Origin: Flavobacteriales bacterium
Lineage (GTDB): Bacteria > Bacteroidota > Bacteroidia > Flavobacteriales > UBA7430
NCBI GenBank assembly: GCA_002707145.1
Contig: PAMD01000014.1
Location: 132,657-196,656 of the forward strand
Length of the DNA stretch: 64,000 bases
Direction: 5' to 3'
Below, in pieces: positions 33,617 through 41,604 of this stretch. The position numbers and the translations under genes were made by a program. Each line of letters starts with the position of its first letter. Within the stretch, counting starts at the first letter, position 1. The notes below the pieces were generated by a model. It was given only the letters and a program-made list of their open reading frames with translations, did no database searches and was not told the DNA's origin.

Positions 33617-34971
33617 TTGCTTTTTTTAAATAACAATCTATTGGGAAACATGAATATCCCGTGGTGCTTATGCACAAAATAAAGGCCCAAAGAATTCCAA
33701 TAAATCAAACATATAGTACTCGAAATAGCAGCTCCCTCAATACCTATCCAACCCTCCGTCCGATCAAATAGCGGAATCAAGAAGTAGTTTAAAATAATAT
33801 TTAATAAAGCCGCAGAAAAGACAATTTTGCTAACTAATTTTTCGAAACCTGTCATATTCAAAAAATTAAGTACCGAACCGGATAAGGAATTATATAACTG
33901 CCCAAAAGCCAAAATATAAACACATCTTTTTGCCAAAAGAAAAGAATCGCCATAGAGAGATAGCAAATACTCTGTGGATAATATAAGTAAAATAAATATA
34001 GGCAAAGAGGTCGCTAGATTTAATTTTACTGATTGCATAGCCAGCTTTTTTAAGCTACTTTTTTCATTGACGGAAGATAATTCAGAAAATTTTGGTGCAA
34101 CCGCAGAATTTACTGCAAACAAACTCAATGAAATAATTAATGCCAATTTAAATGCGACAAAATATATCCCCACCTGGTCTTCACTCAAAAATCTGCCCAA
34201 AAGAATATTATCAGTCCAACTCAGAACCAAAAACATTGAACTAGTTAACATCATCGGGAGGGATATATTTAGTAAACGTCCCAAACTTTCTTTACTCTTA
34301 ATAACATCTACCGAATATTTATAGACAAGAGCATAAGACAAAAAACACATTACAAGACAAGAGAAGAACAAAGCATAAAACGGAATATAAATTTTAAAAT
34401 CAGAAAAAAATATTCCTGCAATAATAAATAGACACATAACTAAAAATAAAGAACCCGTCTGTAAATAAGAATAAGCTTTCAATTTCTTCATTCCTCTCAG
34501 CATTTCTGCATTTAGTTTAATTAGTGCAAAGGGAGCGATGGCTAATCCAATAATCTCTATAGGCCTTTCCAACAAAGAGTTGCCAAACCATTGGGCGAGA
34601 AAGAAAGAAGACTGACGAAAAAAAAGGGACACAATTACACTCAAAAAAAAGACCAGGACTGTACTTTTTATGTAAGCATCTTTAGCTTGTCCGATTTTAT
34701 TATGAAAATTCAATTGAGAAACCACTTTCACAATAGCTTCATCAAGACCCATTCTTGAAAACACTACTCCCAAGCTTAAAAGAGTGAAACAAATAGAATA
34801 TATCCCCAATACTTCATCTCCAAAAAACTGGGTGATGATATAAGTAAGCATGTAGCCTGAGAATAATCCTAAAAGTCTAAATATAAAAATAAAAGCAGTT
34901 CCACGGATCATCTCATTTAGATTTAAATCCAAACGAATCTTTGAACGAACTTGATTAAAATATTTTTTCAC
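33613..34971 (-). CDS. Wzx-type polysaccharide flippase (MOP family)
   Basis: The 452-residue protein has about 12-14 membrane segments and MOP/Wzx features: RGTAFIFIFRLLGLFSGYML at the N-terminus, RMGLDEAIVKVVSQ, LLNISLPMMLTSSMF and SSTICLIYWNSLG at the C-terminus. Such proteins move undecaprenyl-linked repeat units across the inner membrane. It starts with GTG 34971. It is first of the minus-strand polysaccharide run (flippase, sulfotransferase, Wzz, ligase/polymerase). Confidence 0.87.
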   Translation of the reverse strand: MKKYFNQVRSKIRLDLNLNEMIRGTAFIFIFRLLGLFSGYMLTYIITQFFGDEVLGIYSICFTLLSLGVVFSRMGLDEAIVKVVSQLNFHNKIGQAKDAYIKSTVLVFFLSVIVSLFFRQSSFFLAQWFGNSLLERPIEIIGLAIAPFALIKLNAEMLRGMKKLKAYSYLQTGSLFLVMCLFIIAGIFFSDFKIYIPFYALFFSCLVMCFLSYALVYKYSVDVIKSKESLGRLLNISLPMMLTSSMFLVLSWTDNILLGRFLSEDQVGIYFVAFKLALIISLSLFAVNSAVAPKFSELSSVNEKSSLKKLAMQSVKLNLATSLPIFILLILSTEYLLSLYGDSFLLAKRCVYILAFGQLYNSLSGSVLNFLNMTGFEKLVSKIVFSAALLNIILNYFLIPLFDRTEGWIGIEGAAISSTICLIYWNSLGLYFVHKHHGIFMFPNRLLFKKSK

Positions 34972-35144
34972 AGTCTTTGAATAATAATGAATTTTAACGA
35001 AAAAAGAATCATTTTATTCTAAAAAAAACAAAAAAAGCCTTTACACCAAATAATTACAAATGTGTTATTTAATTTCCCTTTTTCCAAAATAATTAGTTGT
35101 TATCCATCAATAAAATTTACTTCAAAAATCATATATTCGCTAAG

Positions 35145-36269
35145 ATGAGAATTGCAGTGAATACAAGACTTTTATTAAAGAACAAGTTGGAAGGGATTGG
35201 TTGGTTTTCCTTTGAAACCCTCTCAATTATCACAAAATTCCACCCTGAGCACGAATTCTTTTTCTTATTTGACAGAGCATTTTGCTCAGATTTCGTTTTT
35301 GAAAAAAATGTGCATCCTCTGATCATATCACCTCCCACTAGGCATCCTCTCTTATGGTATATTTGGTTTGAGTTAAAAATCCCAAAAATCCTCAAAGAAA
35401 TCAATGCTGATATCTTTGTTTCACCAGATGGCTTCCTATCTCTAAATAGCTCAATCCCATCTCTGGCTGTGATTCATGACCTAAACTTTGAACATCACCC
35501 TAAAGATTTAAAAATTTCTCACAGACTTTTTTATCGGTACTTCTTTAAAAAATATGCCCATAAAGCGAATCAAATTGCCACAGTATCTGAATATTCTAAA
35601 AAAGATATTTGTAGAAAATACAAAATTCACCCCTCAAAAATTGATGTCTGTCTAAATGGAGTCAGTTCTAAATTTCATCCTATCGGATTGATGGAACAAA
35701 TTCAAATAAAAAAAAACTATAGCAATGGGCTAGATTATTTCTTATTTGTCGGAGCGTTGCATCCTAGAAAAAATATCTCGAGACTCTTGCAAGCCTTCGA
35801 TTCTTTTAAACAAAAAACTAACTCATCTAACAAACTACTTTTAGTAGGCGATAAAATGTGGTGGAACCAAGACCTTCAAAAATCTTTTGAAAATATTTCT
35901 CATAAAGAAGATATCACATTCATGGGAAGAAAAAGCCAGCTGGAACTAAATAATTTATATGCCTCAGCTTTGGCTTTGTGCTTTGTCCCTTACTTTGAAG
36001 GATTTGGAATCCCTATTCTCGAAGCAATGAAATGCGCATGCCCAGTAATTGTTTCGAATTGTTCATCCATGCCAGAAGTTGCAGGGGATGCAGCCATACT
36101 AGTTAACCCTCTTAAAATTGAAGAAATTTCTCACGCGATGTACCAAGTTAATCAAGATAATAAGCTGAGATCACAACTTTCTGCCAAAGGACAACTTAGA
36201 GCAGAAAAGTTTAGTTGGAATTCAACAGCGGATGCCTTGTGGAAATCCATTAAAAAAATAAAGATCTAG
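35145..36269 (+). CDS. GT4-family glycosyltransferase
   Basis: The protein of about 374 residues has a GT-B fold: N-terminal MRIAVNTRLLLKNKLEGIG, SLAVIHDLNFEHHP and ATVSEYSKKDICRKY; C-terminal YFLFVGALHPRKNISRLLQAF, PYFEGFGIPILEAMKCACPV and the E-x7-E nucleotide-sugar motif within that stretch. It is probably a retaining transferase acting on the surface polysaccharide encoded opposite. ATG 35145 lies just after a TATATTCG box (one mismatch to TAnnTTTG). It shares one base with the rnhB start. Confidence 0.9.
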   Translation: MRIAVNTRLLLKNKLEGIGWFSFETLSIITKFHPEHEFFFLFDRAFCSDFVFEKNVHPLIISPPTRHPLLWYIWFELKIPKILKEINADIFVSPDGFLSLNSSIPSLAVIHDLNFEHHPKDLKISHRLFYRYFFKKYAHKANQIATVSEYSKKDICRKYKIHPSKIDVCLNGVSSKFHPIGLMEQIQIKKNYSNGLDYFLFVGALHPRKNISRLLQAFDSFKQKTNSSNKLLLVGDKMWWNQDLQKSFENISHKEDITFMGRKSQLELNNLYASALALCFVPYFEGFGIPILEAMKCACPVIVSNCSSMPEVAGDAAILVNPLKIEEISHAMYQVNQDNKLRSQLSAKGQLRAEKFSWNSTADALWKSIKKIKI

Positions 36270-36871
36270 TGCTCTTAACTGCCTTAAATAATGCTCACAT
36301 TGAGATCGGATGTGACGAATCTGGCAGAGGATGTCTAGCTGGACCAGTAGTGGCAGCAGCAGTCATATTACCAAGAAAATTTTCTAGTATCTTACTCAAT
36401 GATTCCAAACAAGTAAGCAAAAAAAATAGAGAGTTTCTAAATACACTAATTCAAAAAGAAGCTTTGGCATATTCGATTGGTGTTGTATCACCTCAAGAAA
36501 TAGATGAAATCAATATTTTAAATGCATCTATTCTTGCTATGCACAAAGCTCTAGACCAAATTAAAATTTCGTATGATAGTATTTTAGTAGATGGCAATAG
36601 ATTCCATAAATATAAAGATAAGAAGCATCATTGCATCGTTAAAGGAGATTGTAAATACCTAAATATTGCTGCCGCATCTATCTTGGCAAAGACCTTTCGG
36701 GATAAACTTATGAAAGATTTAGATTTACAATTCCCCAAATATAATTGGAAAAAAAACAAGGGCTACCCTACGAAATTTCATCGAGCTGCAATACAAAAGT
36801 TTGGAGGTAACAAACACCATAGACAAAGCTTCAGACTATTACCAGGACAATTTAAGTTAACCATTAAATAA
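36269..36871 (+). CDS. rnhB: ribonuclease HII
   Basis: RNase HII removes misincorporated ribonucleotides and RNA primers from DNA. The 200-residue protein has EIGCDESGRGCLAGPVVAAA (catalytic Asp-Glu), ILVDGNRF (Asp), CKYLNIAAASILAKTFRD (Asp) and KNKGYPTKFHRAAIQKFG. The start is GTG 36269, overlapping the glycosyltransferase stop by one base. Confidence 0.94.
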   Translation: MLLTALNNAHIEIGCDESGRGCLAGPVVAAAVILPRKFSSILLNDSKQVSKKNREFLNTLIQKEALAYSIGVVSPQEIDEINILNASILAMHKALDQIKISYDSILVDGNRFHKYKDKKHHCIVKGDCKYLNIAAASILAKTFRDKLMKDLDLQFPKYNWKKNKGYPTKFHRAAIQKFGGNKHHRQSFRLLPGQFKLTIK

Positions 36872-36983
36872 CCTATTAAATGCTAAAAATTTACTGATGA
36901 ATGGCTTAAATTCAAGATTATTTTTTCAAAATGAAAAAGACAAATATCTAAAATATATGTTTGTTATTAAACTTAAAGACCAT

Positions 36984-39581
36984 ATGTCCAGAATCCTTTG
37001 CTTAATTATCCTTGCGATCGCTTTTTCATCTTGTCAAAAAGAAGACCGTGAAAAAAATACTGCATTAGAAGCTATTCCCATTGATGCAGCTTTGATTCTT
37101 GAAACAACAGACTTGTCTAAAAGTCTAATGAAACTCTCGAAAAATAACCTATGGAATCTTTTGGCCAAAGAAACCTCAATTGGTAATTCTCAAAATACGC
37201 TTTTAAGCATTGATTCAATCCTCTCTCCATTCGTCTCTAAATTTTCAAGTATTAATCCTGTTTTTTTATCTATTCATTCCACAGGAGCACTTTCTTGTAA
37301 TTGGATGGCTATGAGTTCTACAAAAGATCAAGAACAAAAATTACAAATTCTTGAAATGGGTCTAAATAGTTTTGGAAGCATAAAATCCTACCCATACAGT
37401 AACGCGAAAGTTGTGGAAGTATTTATAGAAAAAAAACAATTTTTTTACACCATTCATAAAGGGGTTTTGATGCTAAGCCCAGCGAAAGTTCTGGTTGAAG
37501 ACGCTATTCGACAATTGAAAACTAAAAATAATTTAAATAGCGATGCATCTTTTCAAAAATTATATCAGAGTTCAAATAAAAAAGAAGATTTCAACCTCTA
37601 CTTAGAATGTAAAAATTTCGATAAAATTAGTAACATATTTCTTAAAAAAAACTCGCTTCTAGATAATCATGCAAGTTGGGTACAATGGGGTATAGATCTA
37701 ACAAACGAGGGGCTCTTATTAAGTGGATTAACTATTAGCCACGACTCACTTGCTCAGGAACTCCTTTTTTTTGAGGGTAATAAAGGACAATATCTTAAAA
37801 CACCAGGGGTCTTACCAGAAAACACAGCTTTTTTTTGTAGTTCGTCTTTTGAAAACTTCAAGCAATACCAAAGAAAAAAAATAAGGGCATTGGAATTAGT
37901 TCATCAAAAAAATAATTACGAATCAAATTTAAAGGGCTTAGATATTAACCTAAAGGAAGAATTAGTTAATTGGATAGGGAGTGAAATTTCGTATTTTATA
38001 TCAGAAAATGGAAATAAAACAAGTTCAGGAATTACAATAGATCTTAAGCAAAGCATTCAAGTAGAAGAATACTTAAGCTCATATTCGGATTCTATTTTTG
38101 ACTATCGTTCTGAATCAATTTTTAGATGGGAATCCTTAAAATACTTTGCAAATATTGGTAACTATAAAAATATGAATGACTTAAAGTTTGCATGTATTCT
38201 TGGAGAGCAACTCATTCTCAGTAAAGACCTTGGAATGCTTAAAAATTTAATTAATGATTTTAAATCAGAAAACTCATTAGTACATTCTCTTGATTTTCAA
38301 AACTGCATGAAAGAGTTAGATAGTCAGTCAAATCTCACATTTTACCTCCAAAACCCGGAAGCATCAAAATGGGCACTAAAACATCTAAAAGGATACGCTG
38401 CCAAGTTCATAAATCACAACATGGATGCTTTAAAACCCATTCGTTCTTTTGCCCTGCAGTTCAATTTATATGAAAAAGACTGCTATTCAAATGCCTATCT
38501 TCACTTTGATTCTACAGAAAAAAACGAAGCAAAAAATATCTGGATAGTTCAATTAGAATCTCCACTTCTCTCTGAAATTAACTTAGTTATGAATCATTAC
38601 ACTAAAAAATGGGAAATTGCTGTACAAGATGAACTCCTGAATATTTATCTAATTTCCACAGAAGGAGAAATTATTTGGAAAAGAAAGCTTGAAGAAGAAA
38701 TTCTTAGTAAAATCAAACAAATTGATTTGTATAATAACCAGAAGCTTCAAATGATCTTTAACACAAAAAATAAAGTTTTTCTTATTGATAGAGAAGGACA
38801 CGATGTCATAAACTTCCCAATTTCTTTGGAAAAAGCCACCCAGCTTCCGCTAGCTCTTTTTGATTACGAAAAAGATAAAAACTACCGCATTCTGGTCTCT
38901 TCAGAGAATAGACATTTCATGTATAATAAATTTGGAGAAAAGATTAAAGGATGGAAATTATCTCATACATCAAGCCCTGCAATTCATCCTGCAGAACACT
39001 ATGTGATTGGTGGGAGAGACTACATTATCATGCCAGAACAAAACGGAACTCTGCATATATTAAATAGAAAGGGAGAAATGCGAATTGAATTATCAGAAAA
39101 AATAGAATTTTCTCAAAATACAGTCCAAGTTATTCAAGGAACAACAAAAGAGAATTCTAGAATGATCACAATTGACAAAAATGGTACTCAAAAAAATATT
39201 CTTTTCGATGGAAGTATAGATAAGAGTTTAGAATTTTCATTTAAAAAAAATACTCATTACGAATTCTCAAAGGGACATAATATTCGAACCGAAGGAAACT
39301 ACTTATCCGTTAGCGGTCCAAAAATAAATATTTTGCGATCATTTGAAGAATCAGAACTTCTCGCAGCGAAAATATTTGACATCTCAAACAATCTTTACCT
39401 TTGTATTACGGATAAAAAAAACTCTAAAGTCTATCTTTTTAGAGAAACAAATGAAATGGTCAAAGGCTTTCCAATTTACGGGACAACTTTAGGGATTTTA
39501 GAAGATTTAAATAATAACGGTAAAGTCAATCTAATTAGTTCAGGAGAATCTGGAACTATCTTTAACTATTCAGTGGACTAA
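36984..39581 (+). CDS. large lipoprotein, DUF3352-like front and beta-propeller-like back
   Basis: The protein of about 865 residues has a lipoprotein signal (SRILCLIILAIAFSSCQKED); the ATG at 36984 is chosen for this reason over upstream in-frame starts. Residues about 30-530 (EAIPIDAALILETTDLSKSL, later GVLPENTAFFCSSSFENFKQ) resemble DUF3352-type repeats. From about 550 on there are blade-like repeats (IYLISTEGEIIWKRKL, VFLIDREGHDVINF, HFMYNKFGEKIKGWK, LHILNRKGEMRIEL). It probably sits at the outer membrane facing the periplasm. No function is known to me. It is convergent with the glucosaminidase gene, sharing four bases. Confidence 0.7.
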   Translation: MSRILCLIILAIAFSSCQKEDREKNTALEAIPIDAALILETTDLSKSLMKLSKNNLWNLLAKETSIGNSQNTLLSIDSILSPFVSKFSSINPVFLSIHSTGALSCNWMAMSSTKDQEQKLQILEMGLNSFGSIKSYPYSNAKVVEVFIEKKQFFYTIHKGVLMLSPAKVLVEDAIRQLKTKNNLNSDASFQKLYQSSNKKEDFNLYLECKNFDKISNIFLKKNSLLDNHASWVQWGIDLTNEGLLLSGLTISHDSLAQELLFFEGNKGQYLKTPGVLPENTAFFCSSSFENFKQYQRKKIRALELVHQKNNYESNLKGLDINLKEELVNWIGSEISYFISENGNKTSSGITIDLKQSIQVEEYLSSYSDSIFDYRSESIFRWESLKYFANIGNYKNMNDLKFACILGEQLILSKDLGMLKNLINDFKSENSLVHSLDFQNCMKELDSQSNLTFYLQNPEASKWALKHLKGYAAKFINHNMDALKPIRSFALQFNLYEKDCYSNAYLHFDSTEKNEAKNIWIVQLESPLLSEINLVMNHYTKKWEIAVQDELLNIYLISTEGEIIWKRKLEEEILSKIKQIDLYNNQKLQMIFNTKNKVFLIDREGHDVINFPISLEKATQLPLALFDYEKDKNYRILVSSENRHFMYNKFGEKIKGWKLSHTSSPAIHPAEHYVIGGRDYIIMPEQNGTLHILNRKGEMRIELSEKIEFSQNTVQVIQGTTKENSRMITIDKNGTQKNILFDGSIDKSLEFSFKKNTHYEFSKGHNIRTEGNYLSVSGPKINILRSFEESELLAAKIFDISNNLYLCITDKKNSKVYLFRETNEMVKGFPIYGTTLGILEDLNNNGKVNLISSGESGTIFNYSVD

Positions 39582-40474
39582 TTTTTAGGTTTTCTTTTTC
39601 TTAGAAATATTTCCACTCCCTCTCGAATTTCACAAGGAACTATACATCTATTTCTATAACGGAGTACCCTAAGTTGAATACCATATAATTGCGAGATACC
39701 ATATAATGATTCACCTTTCTGCGCAACATGTTTCTGAACTTTACTCCAACGTTTTTTTTTCTCTAAATAAACTCGCTCGCCAGAATTCAAATCTACATCT
39801 AAATCTCTATCGTTGAAATCGAGTAATTGCCACATCCACATACTCTGATTGGTGGCAATTTGATCATATGTATCATTTTGGTTTGCTAAAATATATTTTA
39901 AACCGTTGTTACTCTTAAAAATTTTCTTTCTTACTTTTCGAGGTGGCTTTTTTAACTTTCTCTTCCCTGATTTAGATGCATTATCAAAGTCAGACAAGTT
40001 AAGTTCTTCAATTAATTTGATCAACTTATCGGCATAGTTAGGTAGTGTTGCATAACCAGCTCTTTTCAAACCCAATGCCCAAGATTTATAATCGGAGATT
40101 TTCAAGTCAAACAAAAAGGAATATCGTTCTCTACTTTTTAGAAATTCTGAGTGATCCCTATATGAATCTGAAACTTTTTTATACTTCCTAAAACATTCTT
40201 GAGCTTGGTCATCATCATGATAAACTTTCTTTCCATTCCAATTCTTATGGCATTTTATACCAAAGTGATTATTTGACTTTAAGGACAATTCTGAGGCACC
40301 AATACCCGACTCTAAAATCCCCTGTGCTAAAGTAATACTAGCTGGAATTCCAAACATATGCATTTCTTCAAGAGCTATTTTATAGTACTTCTGAACATAT
40401 GTTTCTTTAGTGAGATCTTGTGCAAACAAGAGAGTGCTCATGAAGAAAAAATATATGTAAACTATGTTTCTCAT
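39578..40474 (-). CDS. exported glucosaminidase with LysM domain
   Basis: The 298-residue protein has a signal peptide (MRNIVYIYFFFMSTLLFAQ), an FlgJ-type N-acetylglucosaminidase domain (about 25-165; catalytic Glu in QGILESGIGAS, SNNHFGIKCHKNW, GYATLPNYADKL), a basic linker (SGKRKLKKPPRKVRKK) and a C-terminal LysM (HVAQKGESLYGISQLYG). It cleaves peptidoglycan between GlcNAc and MurNAc. It lies directly downstream of the PLP-enzyme gene with a four-base overlap. Confidence 0.9.
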   Translation of the reverse strand: MRNIVYIYFFFMSTLLFAQDLTKETYVQKYYKIALEEMHMFGIPASITLAQGILESGIGASELSLKSNNHFGIKCHKNWNGKKVYHDDDQAQECFRKYKKVSDSYRDHSEFLKSRERYSFLFDLKISDYKSWALGLKRAGYATLPNYADKLIKLIEELNLSDFDNASKSGKRKLKKPPRKVRKKIFKSNNGLKYILANQNDTYDQIATNQSMWMWQLLDFNDRDLDVDLNSGERVYLEKKKRWSKVQKHVAQKGESLYGISQLYGIQLRVLRYRNRCIVPCEIREGVEIFLRKRKPKN

Positions 40475-41376
40475 AAAAATTGAAGGTCTTTATTTTTTAA
40501 TCGCTCATTCATTCCTTTTAGGCCTTGTAATCCCCCTGTATGTATGGCAATAATTTTACTGCCTTCACGAAAATAGTCTTTTTGAATTAAGTCCCACAAA
40601 CCAAACATCATTTTTCCAGTATATACAGGATCTAATCCAATTTTGTGTTTGGTTTTAAAACTATTTACGAAATCTACCAGAGCAGGATCAACTTTAGCAT
40701 ATCCTCCAAAATGATAGTCTTCAATTAAACTCCAATTGGATTGAAATACTTGAGAAAAAATATAGTCTTTCAAAAAAGAAGCGCCTTTTAGTACTGCAAA
40801 ACCCAAGGCATGTTGATGGGGTTTAAGGCCATTAATGAGGCCAGAAAGAGTTCCCCCTGTTCCACAAGCACAACAAACAAAATCAAAATCAATAGGACAA
40901 TTCATGAGTATCTCTGTACAACCCTTAACTGCTAGAAAATTAGTTCCTCCCTCAGGAATAAGGTAAAAATTATTGAGTTCCTTAAAATAATTTTTCTGAA
41001 ATTCGATGGAGTTTTTTTTCCTATAATCCATCCTACTGACATAACGAAGTTCCATACCACAGCTTGAGGCGAAATCTAGAGTCGCGTTTAAGGTATTGTG
41101 AGATTCACCCCTAATAAAACCAATGGTCTTAAATCCGAACTCTTTTCCAGCTGCAGCTGTAGCTGCGATATGATTTGAATAAGATCCACCAAATGTAACT
41201 AGAGTATCAAAAGATTTCTTTTTAGCATAGTTAATATTATACTTTAATTTTCGCCATTTATTGCCAGATATTACGTCATGAATCAAATCTTCTCTCATAA
41301 TAAAAAGTCGAATTCGCTTACTTTGAAGCAAAGTATCAGAAATTTCTTGAATTGGAGAATTAACAGATTTATTCAC
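40471..41376 (-). CDS. ACC deaminase/D-cysteine desulfhydrase family PLP enzyme
   Basis: The protein of about 301 residues belongs to fold-type II PLP enzymes: SGNKWRKLKYNI with the PLP Lys, VTFGGSYSNHIAATAAAG, FGFKTIGFIRGE, CACGTGGTLSGLI and AIHTGGLQGLKG. The reaction is probably D-cysteine desulfhydration or a related deamination; true ACC deaminase activity is uncertain. A TATCTTTG box covers the bases after the ATG at 41391, so the GTG at 41376, four bases past the box, is the likelier start (otherwise five codons longer). Confidence 0.85.
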   Translation of the reverse strand: MNKSVNSPIQEISDTLLQSKRIRLFIMREDLIHDVISGNKWRKLKYNINYAKKKSFDTLVTFGGSYSNHIAATAAAGKEFGFKTIGFIRGESHNTLNATLDFASSCGMELRYVSRMDYRKKNSIEFQKNYFKELNNFYLIPEGGTNFLAVKGCTEILMNCPIDFDFVCCACGTGGTLSGLINGLKPHQHALGFAVLKGASFLKDYIFSQVFQSNWSLIEDYHFGGYAKVDPALVDFVNSFKTKHKIGLDPVYTGKMMFGLWDLIQKDYFREGSKIIAIHTGGLQGLKGMNERLKNKDLQFL

Positions 41377-41380
41377 GGTA

Positions 41381-41388
41381 CAAAGATA
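41381..41388 (-). promoter_or_regulatory. -7 promoter box of the PLP-enzyme gene, leaderless layout
   Basis: The minus strand reads TATCTTTG-TACC-GTG. The box is an exact TAnnTTTG match and the four-base gap to the start codon is the same as at rbfA. This implies a leaderless mRNA or a start further inside the frame. Confidence 0.55.
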
Positions 41389-41415
41389 CATTGGAAAATT
41401 GTAAATTTACAAACT

Positions 41416-41604
41416 ATGGAGTCAGACTCTTTTTCAAATCAAAGCAATTTATCACCTGAAGACTATTATGCTTCTGGAGAGGGATATATTATTTTTACAG
41501 AAAAGTATCATTTAAAACGAGGATACTGCTGTAAAAATATTTGCAAGCACTGTCCGTTCGGATATAACAAAAAGAATACCACAACAACAAAAAAACAAGA
41601 ATAA
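41416..41604 (+). CDS. DUF5522 Cys-rich small protein
   Basis: The 62-residue protein starts MESDSFSNQSNLSPEDYY and has the core EGYIIFTEKYHLKRGYCC followed by KNICKHCPFGYNKK. The cluster CC-x3-C-x2-C could bind a metal. The pattern is that of DUF5522, a small family of unknown function. Its stop overlaps the hutU start by one base, so the two are translated together. Upstream frames extending to 41278 run into the opposite gene and lack similarity, so ATG 41416 is used. Confidence 0.85.
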   Translation: MESDSFSNQSNLSPEDYYASGEGYIIFTEKYHLKRGYCCKNICKHCPFGYNKKNTTTTKKQE

